Positions 49,965 through 60,426 of a stretch of DNA of 64,000 bases are shown here, piece by piece. Position 1 is the first letter of the stretch. Each line of letters starts with the position of its first letter. The position numbers and the translations under genes are program-made. The notes under the pieces were generated by a model. It made no database searches. It had not been told where the DNA came from and saw only the letters and a program-made list of their open reading frames with translations. The stretch is taken from NCBI GenBank assembly GCA_033725935.1, contig MU867062.1, forward strand, positions 806,001 through 870,000, given 5' to 3'. This stretch comes from Cladorrhinum sp. PSN259 (taxonomy: Eukaryota; Ascomycota; Sordariomycetes; Sordariales; Podosporaceae).

Positions 49965-52505
49965 ATGAGTGGGGAACAAGAAGCATCAAGGTGAGTGCAT
50001 GTGCTAAGCACTCACTGATACATGTCCTCCCTTAGCTCCCCATGAATGTGTGCCCAGATGTCTGCGAGGCATGCACCTGGGCCAATGTTTTGTTTCCCAC
50101 GCTGATCAACCGATTCCCACAGCTTCGGCGATTCAAACGCTCAGCCGCCCACGCCTAAACAGACCCCGACTTCTGCCATCTTTCCGAGCCCCATATTCGA
50201 GACCCCAAAAACGAACTCGGGACGATTCGACGAGTCCAACGGTTGGACGACTCCTCGTTTTGCCGAGGAGTATTCCGTCTTCAACTCGACCCCGGGAAAT
50301 CTTCTGAAGGGCACACATAGCCCGTTTCCAAACTTTGCTCCAGGGGCGCTCTTGACGTTTGGTTCGACACCGAAACGGCCACTCTCTACCGAGGAAGTCA
50401 CCAACAGTACCCCGGCCAATACAAACCCTTTCTCCCCGAACCCGAGTTTTCAATTGCCCTCTGTTGAACCATCCAAAGTTCTCGGGTCCTCCCCGACTCA
50501 GCTGCCCACTCCGACTTTCGATCCCCTGGTTTCTGAGAGGTCCGGGAAGAAGGCCCGGCGTGGTACAGTTACCAAGGAAACAACACAGGGGCAAACAGCA
50601 ACGCCGCCCCCCTCCGCCCACAAGGGCCAGCGTAAGCTTGCTCCAAAGCCGGAGTCCAGCGCGATGCAAAATGATCAGGGCTACGGCCAACCAGATTTCA
50701 TGGCAAATGCGCAGCAGCAAAACATGGGTAGCTTTGTGACTTCACAGAACGATATGTTTGGTTATCCGTTGTCGGCTCCAGCAACGGCGCAAAGCTTCTG
50801 GGATCCTAATCCAGGCGATATGGTGGGAATGGACGTTGATTTCGGAACTAACGGCGGTAACGTTTTCCAAAACCAAAATGGCACACATCAACCAATGAGT
50901 CCTGCTGAATGGGCGCAGGCCAACCAGATGGCAGCTATGATGAATGCCCATGGAAACGGTCACGCCTCGACCGGCGAACACCAGCAGCCTCTGATTTCAC
51001 AAGCACCGATGCCGCCTCTTGTAACGTCTGCGCCAGACCAGGGCATCTTTGCTGTTCACTATCGAACCACGATGGAAGATCCGTTTGGAATAAGTGGGAA
51101 TACTGGTGGTGGTGTGGACCCTGGGCTTCTGTTCAGCCGTCCTCCGTCTGCGAATATGGACGCGGCTCCACTTCACCAGTCCATGCAAACACCAACGGTG
51201 ACGTCGAGTCATTCCATTGCCGGGCAAGGTACCCAACCAAACGGTCGGGCGGCGCCTCCAGCCCAAAAGGGGCCATCACGTACAGAGCAGCGCCGTTCGT
51301 CGAGCACTAGGAATTCAGGTTCAAGCAAAAATGACCGAGCCTCGGCAAGCTCCCCCATTAAGCCCAGTGGACGTCCAGGACTATCTCGCAGCTTCAGTGA
51401 AAGCAGGGGTAAGAAGGCAACCGGAAGACAAACGCTGCCTGCTCTTGCACCAGCCCCTCGCCCACAATCCCAGCTCGTGAACAACGCCGGCGTGAACGCC
51501 AACCGACCTATCGTGTCTCAACCCCAGAGGCCAAGCGGTAGATCATCACCTCTAAAAAGCAATCCTCATCACAGGTTATCAAGCCTATCATCGATACCGG
51601 AGTCTTCTGGTCCCAGGATGCGTACCCAAGCAAAGTTCACCATCGATGCCAATGGACGAGCCCGCGTAGAGACGACCGTAATCGTTGAGGATGATACCCT
51701 TCCCAGCGCTCGAAAACGGCACGCTTCCCACTCTGTAAGACGTCGGCAACACTGGGCCTCATCGGAAGATGACGATTCGTCGTCTACAGATGATGAACCG
51801 ATCATAATTACCAGCAGAAACACATCATTCGCAATTCCAGACCCTGTGAAGCCCGCAGGTATTCATCCATTCCATAACCCAAATCGTAGTATCAGCGAAC
51901 GTAGTACCACATCCTCGTCATACGCCAGCTTTCGAAAAGGAGGACCTCTTAATGATGGGGCGGATAGTGATTTGGAAACTGTGGTGGACAAAGATATGAC
52001 CACAACAGGCAACAATTTGAAAACGGAGGGCGATGCATTGGCCGAGGTGCAGAAGCTTCGTGAGACGAGACGGGGTCATCAATGGTCAGCATCTAAACCG
52101 AGGTTGAACACCAGCTTTTCGAACAGCATGTATGCCTCTAATAACAACCCCAATGGCAACAACCTCGCCTCGTCACCTACAACTGCGACGGAGAGTTTGC
52201 CCACGCCTACCACAGGGTCCAGGACAAACCGCCGGGTTAGATGCACATGCACCCGGACCGAAGCGGGCCGAGGTGAGTTTACTCTTCAGTGGTAAGTTCC
52301 AACCATGTGCGAATGGTTTTTTTCCCCTTCTTACCAAGGGGGTACCAGCACAATATGCTAAGGATTCTGTATGACAGTCGATCATGCGAGATGTGGGTGC
52401 ACGGGCGCTGTGTAGGCATCACAGAGGTGACCCAACCAACGCTATATATATGTTCGTACTGCGGGAATACACCAGCACGAGCAGCAGGAAGATTTCGGGG
52501 TGGTG

Positions 52506-52585
<80 letters not shown>

Positions 52586-52684
52586 AACAATAACACCAAT
52601 ACCAATAGTGGTCGCATATCAGGACCTCCACTATCTGCCACCTCACCTCTGGCACACAAATCATCGTTCAAATCATTCCGATAA
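49965..52684 (+). CDS. PHD-finger protein with C-terminal poly-asparagine run
   Basis: Three exons are inferred: a 26-nt first exon 49965-49990 (MSGEQEAS and two bases), 50123-52291 and 52378-52684, giving 833 residues. The frame is open far upstream of the first in-frame ATG candidates, and the spliced start reads ASSFGDSNAQPPTPKQTPTS. A middle exon in the 132-bp intron cannot be excluded. Most of the protein is low-complexity Ser/Pro/Gln/Asn. A complete C4HC3 PHD finger lies at the C-terminus: Cys716, Cys718, Cys732, Cys735, His740, Cys743, Cys757, Cys760 (RCTCTRTEA, CRSCEMWVHGRC, YICSYC). PHD fingers usually read histone H3 tails, so a chromatin role in the nucleus is likely. An intron splits the finger between the second and third cysteines. 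A run of 29 Asn (776-804) follows. Confidence 0.85.
52508..52582 (+). repeat. (AAC)25 trinucleotide repeat in the PHD-finger gene
   Basis: Twenty-five perfect AAC codons followed by AAT AAC AAT AAC give 29 consecutive Asn. The purity suggests a young or length-variable tract. It lies inside the coding exon, 15 residues after the last PHD cysteine. Confidence 0.95.
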
Positions 52685-53626
52685 TCACAGTTTCGGGGGC
52701 CCATATGACTTGGGCGGATGATTTTCATTCCTTTTGCTGTTACTTTTTGCGCTTCTGGCAGACGTGGGGGTGGCTTAAATGTTTGTGTATATGGGACGCA
52801 GGTATAACTGGCATCATGTGGTGGGTGTTTGGAGGGATCACAAAAGAAACAGGCGGCCATATTGTTATATGATACCCAAGGAGCTCTTTTTGGAACTTTG
52901 ATAATATTAGCATATGAAGTTTTGTTGGCAGCTAAGATACGATACCCAACCGCCAGGTGATTGGGATTCTGCTTATGACTAAAGCTCGGCTCTCACAAGA
53001 GGCCGTTATCAGCTCAGGCGACACCGGAAGGGTCGTTTCTCTGTTGCACATGTGCGACGTGACCGCCATATCGGCCGATGCGGCGGTGCGCGCCCCTTTT
53101 GATATGATATGGTATTCGGCAGCCAAAAAACGAGATGGCTCATTGGAAAGATGATCCCAGCCAAGATTGGATACCGGGGATTCCGGAAGCGGGGAAAATC
53201 GACAGCTACCGTCTACCGGCGCTTTTAGCTTGGACCAGTCCGACTTCGGAAGGCGGGGTTTGGGTGGGAAAGGGAGGGACCGAGAGTTTGATCAAAGTCA
53301 AAAGGCTCGGTCAGGAACCACACACCGGAATTTACTAGTATATCTTGTTCAATTTCATCTTGAATCCTCCAATTGACTCGGATATCTTTTTATTCTCCTT
53401 GCTCTACCTTCTTGCCCTTTGAGCAAACCGAATTGATACCCAATACTTCTCGTTCAACTTATACACACCCCACCACCACCGATACCGTCACCGACCTTAT
53501 CCGACCCAACCCGATTGACGGAGGAGAGAGGAGCTACCTAGCATAAACTATATCTTCTGAATTCCCCCCAAAAAAATCACGAAAACTTGACCTTACACCG
53601 AGCAGAGTCAGAGATAGACAGAAATA
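52685..53626. other. Intergenic region upstream of LEU2
   Basis: 940 bp holding the 3' region of the PHD gene and the LEU2 promoter. The last 300 bp is C/A/T-rich leader-like sequence. A GCN4/CPC1-type core is listed separately. No gene is seen. Confidence 0.6.
53374..53379 (+). promoter_or_regulatory. Candidate CPC1/GCN4 (GCRE) core TGACTC
   Basis: TGACTC, the core of the TGASTCA element used in cross-pathway control of amino-acid genes, lies 248 bp before the LEU2 start. The seventh base is G, so the match is 6 of 7. Position fits; chance occurrence is possible. Confidence 0.3.
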
Positions 53627-55415
53627 ATGGCAACCCATAATATTGTTGTTTTTGGTGGTGACCACTGCGGCCCTGAGGTATGCTGAGCTATCCGCATTTA
53701 TATTTCGTCATGGACTACACACCCCGAACCGGAGCACAGCTAACAGGAACTTTTCTGGAACTCTTCAGGTTGTTGCCGAGGCCGTCAAGGTTCGTTTCAA
53801 ATCCAATCTCCCCTTATCGACTGTTCCAACCCGGCCAGCCAGCCCCACGCGACACAGACAAGGGAGCCACTCCAGTCCCGTTCCTGGTTTCATGCCGGTG
53901 TGGTGGTAGTGGGGCAGGAAGGGACGGAAGATAATGCTTTGGTATAACAGAAAGGAAGCTCATCCTACGGCTATAGGTTCTCAAGGCCATTGAGGCAAAC
54001 AGCCCATCAGCTGGCAAGTTCAACCTTCAAGATCACCTCTTGGGCGGCGTAAGTTACCCTTCTTTTCCTTGTTATGAAGCTCTCCTGAGCTACCCCGCCA
54101 TCACCTCATCCGAGCTTGGACGAAAGGAAGAAAGACCACGATGCACGACACATGCGACAGCACCACATACGCCAACACAGCATAGGACTCTTTCTCTAGC
54201 TTTATTCAGCATTTCCCTGCGCAAGATCTCCCCTCTTACCAACAAGTCTATCGCCAATGGGCTGGTAACCCCGTTTTACCAGGTCCTTGGCTCTGAGGCC
54301 ATGTCCCTTCCATGACGCCGTTTGCACAACCATTTTAGTTCTATGCCACTGCTTTCCCCTATGTAAACTAACTTCAACCCCCAATTCGGACAGGCTTCCA
54401 TCGACGCTCACAACTCCGCCCTTACCGATGAAGCCCTCGCTGCCGCCAAGGCAGCCGACGCCGTTCTCCTCGGCGCCATCGGTGGTCCTGAATGGGGTCC
54501 TTCCTCCCCCGTCCGCCCTGAGCAGGGCATCCTCAAGCTCCGGAAGGAGCTCGGCACTTACGGCAACCTCCGTCCATGCAGCTTCGCCTCTGAATCTCTC
54601 GTGGATTCTTCCCCGCTGAAGGCCGAGGTCTGCCGCGGCACCGACTTCGTCGTCGTCCGTGAACTTACGGGCGGTATTTACTTTGGCGACCGCAAGGAGG
54701 ACGACGGTTCTGGTTTCGCCATGGACACCGAGCCGTATTCCCGCCCCGAGATTGAGCGGATCGCCCGCCTTGCCGGTTTCCTCGCCCTCGCAAAGAACCC
54801 CCCTGCCAAAGTCTGGTCTTTGGACAAGGCGAACGTGCTGGCCACGAGCAGATTGTGGCGCAAGGTTGTCAATGAGGTGTTTGCTGCGGAATTCCCTCAG
54901 CTTGAGCTCAACCACCAGTTGATTGACAGCGCCGCCATGTTGATGATCAAGAACCCCCGTGCCTTGAACGGCATCGTTATGACCAGCAACTTGTTTGGTG
55001 ACATCATCAGTGATGAGGCGTCTGTTATCCCCGGTTCTATTGGCCTTTTGCCTAGTGCCAGCTTGGGTGGTATTCCTGATGGCAAGGGCAAGTGCAATGG
55101 TATTTATGAGCCTATTCATGGTATGGATTTCTCCTCCCTAATTTGCCCTTGAGAATGGTTTGACTGATGATTGAAATAGGCTCCGCCCCCGATATCTCAG
55201 GCAAGGGCATCGTCAACCCCATCGGCACCATTCTCTCCGTTGCCATGATGCTCCAGTACTCGCTCAATCTCCCCAAGGAGGCCGCAGCCGTCGAGGCTGC
55301 CGTCAAGCTCGCCATCGACTCTGGTGTTCGCAGCAAGGATCTCGGCGGTAGCGCAACGACCAAGGAGGTCGGCGATGCTGTTGTTGCTGAGTTGGTTAAG
55401 CTTCTCAAGGCATAA
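53627..55415 (+). CDS. LEU2: 3-isopropylmalate dehydrogenase (leucine biosynthesis)
   Basis: Five exons (53627-53677, 53769-53789, 53977-54048, 54394-55120, 55180-55415) encode 368 residues, the normal length. The enzyme oxidises and decarboxylates 3-isopropylmalate to 2-oxoisocaproate with NAD. Family features are GGPEWGPSSPVRPEQGILKL, the substrate-binding LRPCSF region, RELTGGIYFG, the metal-binding area NGIVMTSNLFGDIISDEASV, GSIGLLPSASLG, and the NAD-binding EPIHGSAPDISGKGIVNPIG, which is joined across the last intron. The N-terminus MATHNIVVFGGDHCGPEVVA has no mitochondrial presequence, so the enzyme is probably cytosolic. The position after GGD that is usually Gly/Ile-type reads HCGPE. 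Exon 2 is only 21 nt (VVAEAVK) and intron 3 is 345 bp, long for this genome. Confidence 0.97.
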
Positions 55416-56598
55416 AAAGGGCGAGAATGGGGTAAAAAAGTGAAATAAATGGGGTTATTAAAATATATTCGATATGACAAAATGCTGACAGTTATTTTGG
55501 GTCTCAGATGATACCAAGGAGGTGTATATAAGAGAGATTGCTGGATGGGATCTTTTGAGACGTGTAACGATGGGAGTTAAGGAATTACATGATGATATGA
55601 ATTGCTGAAAGAGGATGGTGAACATCATTTGCTTGTTAGGGATTTCCGAGACATGCTGTTGAACGATCTCAATTTAAAAATAAAACACCAGAGGAGAGAT
55701 CATCGAGTGTTTCAATGCTGAGTAGACTCAAGTTTCTGGAATAGCTTACAAATGTCAATTCCAGGGGGCGACCGACTACCATAATGGCTGTAGCTTTGAA
55801 GTCTATATTCTATGTTCCTACCTCATTTTTAAAATTCAATTTCGCCCATTTTACTTTGATCCCCTCCGCTTACATTCTAAGTCATACTCCGTTCCATATC
55901 CCACTACCTACCTACCTACCGTTCTTATGCATACATCGCCTCGGCGGCTCAAAACAAACCTTTCAAAGAGTGTAGCGGTATAGAAACGTAATATTAGGTA
56001 CTCGATTGAAAAGGGGGAGGTAACGTAATGTGTACGATAGGTGGTAACCCATGAAGAAACCAAACAAAGCAATCCGCTAATGTTATGCTCACGATCTCAT
56101 ACTCTGCTTCCTTCACTCATTGACACTCAGCCTTCCTACTTCACCCTTTCCATCGATTATTAGACAAGCATCCTCCCCGACAACAACATCAAAAGCACAA
56201 AGTAATAACGAAACACACCAAAAACACAGATCCCCGGTTGGCAACATCATATTTGCATTTTCCCTCGCCAAGAACGGTATACGAATGTGCGCAACAAACC
56301 GCAATCGACTAACAAATGAAACTTATAACAAAAAAAAAACTCCAACTCCAATTCCACCTTTTATTTCTGGCTCGGTCCCACTAAACTTGATCAAACCGAT
56401 GAAGCCACCACACCAATCGGTGCCGCTTCCCTACCCCCCACAGCCCACCATCCATACCAAACCCCGACAAATGCTGCCGCAGTGCCGGCCGTCAACAGAC
56501 TATAATGTTTGGAAACCACCAAAAAGTCAACCACACTAGTCCGCAAAAAGAATAAAAATCTTTTGATAATCGATACTCGGCGGGTGGTTTGGTTTGCC
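55416..56598. other. Intergenic region between convergent genes
   Basis: 1.2 kb, AT-rich, between the LEU2 stop and the stop of the CBM48 gene. No coding frame, RNA gene or notable repeat was found. Confidence 0.6.
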
Positions 56599-59500
56599 TT
56601 ACGTCGAATTTCGTCTGCTGCCGCACAGCCTAGTAATGAGTCCCCCAATCCAATCCACAAACAGGACCCGAAACAGAGCCTTCAACCAGCCAGCGTTGGC
56701 GCCGTGCTGAGGGCGGATTCCAACAGAGTTACCCGAGGCCGGGGATGCGGGACCCGCAAGCTCTCCGTTTTGCTGCTCAGATTCCGTGACCATCGCCCTT
56801 TTCCTGACCTCCTGCGAGGTGACGGGCGTATCAAGTGCCGTAGTCGTGGCTGACTTGGCAACCTCTCGTTCAGCGGCGGGTGCGGACGGGGGAACTGGGA
56901 TAGATTTGCCATCAGCGTCTTCAGACTGGGCCGGCTCTGGAATGTTAGTCAGATCCGTATCTTCCACTGATGCCTTGTGACTCTCGGGTTGACGAGGCTG
57001 CGAAAGAGATCTGGCAACAATGTCTCCAGCCTGATCCTCGTCTTCGGCAGCAACCTTCACATTCTCAGACTGCTCTGACTCCGGGGCTTCGACATGCCTC
57101 TTGTCTTCTTCAGCTGCTCTGGGAACGCCGGTCGCAGGAAGCTCCTCGATGTCTTCTACCAAGTCCTGGGGAATATCGGTCTGGCTCAGCTCTGCAGTCT
57201 CGGCTTGATCCAGAATCGCCTCCAAGATCTCAGGCTCAGCGGCCTCTGTGATTTGAGTCTCTGTGACTGCCACCAAAAGCTCCGGGGCCTCAGATTCAGC
57301 GGGCTGGGGAATTTTAATGTCCGCCTCGGGCGCGTCCTCCACTGATGGCTTGGGCGCCTCAGACTGGGTGGGCTCGGGAACTGTGGTCTGATGTTCTTCT
57401 TCCTTAGCCACCTCACGACTCTCCACCTGAGCATTCTCAGATTCCCCAACCTCATCCACCTCGCTCACCGAGGGCTTGGGGACCTCGGATTCGGCGGGCT
57501 TCGAGGTTTGGGTCTGTTTGATATCTCCGTCCAAGGTTTGGGAGGCCTCAGACTCAACCGACTCGATGACTTCAGTTTGATCCTTCTCTTGCACAGATAC
57601 TTTAGGACTATCGGACTCAGTTGGCTCCGGAACATCAGGCTGCTCATCATCTTCCACTGGTTCCTGGATATCGGACTGAGCCAACTCCTGGACTGCGGTG
57701 TCCTCGGTGGCCTTAGCCGGTTCCTCGCTGCTCTCAGGGTGGATCGGTTCCGGCACTGCGGGGTGATCTTCCCTTTCCTCTGGTACCTCGGGTGTATCAG
57801 ATAGAGCTGGCTTGGCGGCAACAGCTGCATAGGTGGCCGCAGTCTCGTCCGGGACCGCAGCCTCGTCCGTTTCTTCCTCCGCTACCTTGGCACTCTGGGA
57901 CTGAACGGGCTCCGGAGCGATAGTCTCGTCTGGGGCTGCAACCTCATCCCTTTCTTCCTCAGGTACTTTGGCACTCTCGGACTGAACAGGCTCCGGAGCG
58001 ACAGTCTCGTCCGGGGCTGCAACCTCATCTTTTTCTTCCTCCGGTACCTTGGCATTCTCGGACTGAACAGGCTCTGGGGCGGCAGTCTCGTTTATAACCG
58101 TAACCTCATCCTTTTCTTCCTCCGGTACTTTGGCATTCTCGGAATGAACAGGCTCTGGGGCGGCAGTCTCGTTTGCAACCGCAGCCTCATCCATTTCTTC
58201 CTCTGGTACCTGGGCACCCTCGGATTGAGTTGGCTCTAAGACGGCAGTCTCGTTTGGAACCGCAGCCTCATCCATTTCTTCCTCTGGTACCTGGGCACTC
58301 TCGGATTGAGCTGGCTCTAAGACGGCAGTCTCGTTTGTAACCGCAGCCTCATCCTTGTCTTCCTTCGGTACTTTGGTGCTCTCGGACTGAACGGGCTCTG
58401 GAGCGACAGTCTCGTCTGCAACCGCATCCTCATGTTTGTCGACCTCCGGTAATTCGGTCCTCTCAGACTCGGCCGGCTTGGCGGCAACAGCTGCATAGGT
58501 GGCTGCAGTCTCGTCCACGGCGTCGGCCTCGTGCTTGTCCTCCTCTTCTACTTTGAGTCTCTCAGACTGGGTTGGCTCTGGAGCCTCAGATTCATCTGTG
58601 GCTACGGCTGGCAGCTTGAGATCCGCCGACTGTTCTGGCTCTGGGGCTTTGGTTGTGGATGTTTCAGATAGATCGTGAGCTGAAACTTCCTCAGTTGGGA
58701 TCTCATGCGATTCGGGCAGGGAAACTTCGTTCTGATCGGCTGTATCGTGGTCGACTGGCTTATCAACTGGTACCCCAGCCTTGGGGCTCACGCTGTCTTT
58801 CAGAGATACCCCTTCATCGTCGTCGCTGGTGTGGCCTTCCAAAGGACTCGGCTTATACTTCATGTTGGGATTGGCAAAGACGACCGGAGCCGGAGAATTA
58901 GTTTCAGTCGACTCCTCGGTCTCGGCTTCTTCGGCCTCCGAAATGGATTGAAGCGATCCTGATGGAGGGCTGTGGCTGCCAGAGAGTTGAGGGGATCTGG
59001 GAAGTTCCAGGTGTTTTGAGGCACGTGGAACAGCGGCTGTCGCGTCTGTCAGTAATACATCTGTGACATCCTGTCCGCCTCGGAGTGATGGATTAACGGC
59101 AGGCGAAGGGGGTGCGCCTTCAAAGGATGCGTGGTCCTCGTTTAGACTGGTTTCAAGTTTGCGGACTGTGTCAATAATCTCTTCCCGACTCGATGGAAAA
59201 CGTTCCAGAGTGGGATCGTTCAGGTCAACCTTGTCAGGATCAATATCCTCAATAGGTGTCTTGTCAACTGGGAGCGTATCCTCGTGAATATCGGGTGGCC
59301 GTACGTCCTCGGCAGGATCTGACGGGCCCAGGCACTCATGAGGGAAAAGGGGCGACGTGTGGTCCGGATACGGCTCTTGGGCTGAACTATCTAACAAGTC
59401 CTTCTCATTCGGCTCAGGTTCTGTAATCAGAATGGCCTACGGAGCATTAGTACACCAAGGCTCATTGGTGGCAGGAATTGGTACACTTACATCAACTCGA

Positions 59501-60426
59501 TCCAGAGTCTCAGCGGTGTCCGCCACCTCGGCTGCTGTCTTTGCAGTTTCAGACATTGGAGTAGGTGCCCGTTCACGAACTCCACTGTCCTTCGCCTCAA
59601 CCGCCAGGGTCTCGCGATCCGGCACACCCTCGTTCAAGAGCGCTGCCGAGTCGGCCACCTCGGCAGCAGTTTTAGCGAAGATCGGAGTGCTAGTATTCGA
59701 GCGGCTTAGATCTTCAACATCCTTAATAACGTGCTGAAGTTGCTCGACGATGGGCTTTGTTGGGTTTGAAGGAGGCTCTGCTTCAGAAGGAGGGTCTTCC
59801 TTAGAAGCAGACTCGTCTTTGGTAATCTCCTCCTTGGATACTTCGTCCTTGGAAACTTCATCCGTGGAAGTGGCCTTGTCAGAGGAAAACTTGTCTGTCG
59901 AAGTGCCTTCGTCCTTGGAAGCAGCCTCCTCCTTGGGAGCAGCCTCGTCTTTCGAAACGGGCTCATCATTGAGGGGGACTTCATCTTTGGGAGGGACCTC
60001 GGTTTCGGAATGAGGCTTGGCCTCTGAGGGAGCTTCGACTTCGGCAGTAGCGGACCTAAGGGATGGTTAATATACCTACCACTACCATCACAGGTTGGTC
60101 TAGTTATTCAACGGGCGCACTTACTCCTTCGAAGGAACCTTGTATTCCAACTCATGATTTACATTCCCAGACTCATCAGTGATGGTGGGATCGCCTTCGC
60201 GAAGAGTCCACCAGTCGCCGAGACCAATCCGGAACTTGTATTGGACCTTGTCACCAAGCTTGCCCTGTACCGCTTTCCGAAATATGTGCTCCCCATCATC
60301 CTGGAGGAAAGACTCCATTTCATGGGGTTGCCATGGCGGATCGCTGAAGGTGCCTGCCACGAAGACGGGTGGTATGGTCCCAGGCTTGGTGTAAGTGATG
60401 ACGGCGGGAATCGTGTCTGATGCCAT
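56599..60426 (-). CDS. CBM48 (AMPK-beta glycogen-binding type) protein with acidic repeat tail and hydrophobic C-terminus
   Basis: Three exons (60426-60125, 60055-59491, 59436-56599) encode 1,234 residues. The first roughly 95 residues are an AMPK1_CBM/CBM48 domain: TYTKPGTIPPVFVAGTFSDP, PWQPHEMES, KVQYKFRIGLGDWWTLREGD, NHELEYKVP. Such domains bind glycogen or starch chains or occur in AMPK-beta and yeast Mdg1/Crp1-type proteins. The following 1,100 residues are extremely rich in Glu, Pro, Ser, Ala and Val. They include KTAAEVADSA and KTAAEVADTA repeats and seven 27-residue tandem units. The last 30 residues (WLKALFRVLFVDWIGGLITR) form a hydrophobic/amphipathic segment followed by LCGSRRNST, a possible tail anchor. 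There is no catalytic domain. Substrate and location are not known; tethering of glycogen to a membrane is one inference. Confidence 0.88.
57842..58409 (-). repeat. 81-bp coding tandem repeat, seven copies
   Basis: Exactly 81-bp spacing between successive GTCTCG blocks (57842, 57923, 58004, 58085 and on) defines units of 27 residues with a consensus like PEPVQSENAKVPEEEKDEVA. Identity is high but not perfect. The array is flanked on both sides by a different unit containing ATYAAVAAKPA, which suggests an older, larger repeat structure. Confidence 0.9.

Noticed and set aside
52279..52860. Minus-strand frame with a long poly-leucine run
   Set aside because: It is the complement of the (AAC)n tract in the PHD-finger gene read in another frame.
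53174..53186. CCGG-N5-CCGG upstream of LEU2 as a Leu3 site
   Set aside because: The known Leu3 element has two bases between the CCGG halves; the spacing of five does not fit.
54202..55119. 305-codon open frame on the minus strand across LEU2
   Set aside because: It mirrors the strongly biased codons of LEU2 exon 4 and crosses an intron of LEU2. It has no recognisable domain.
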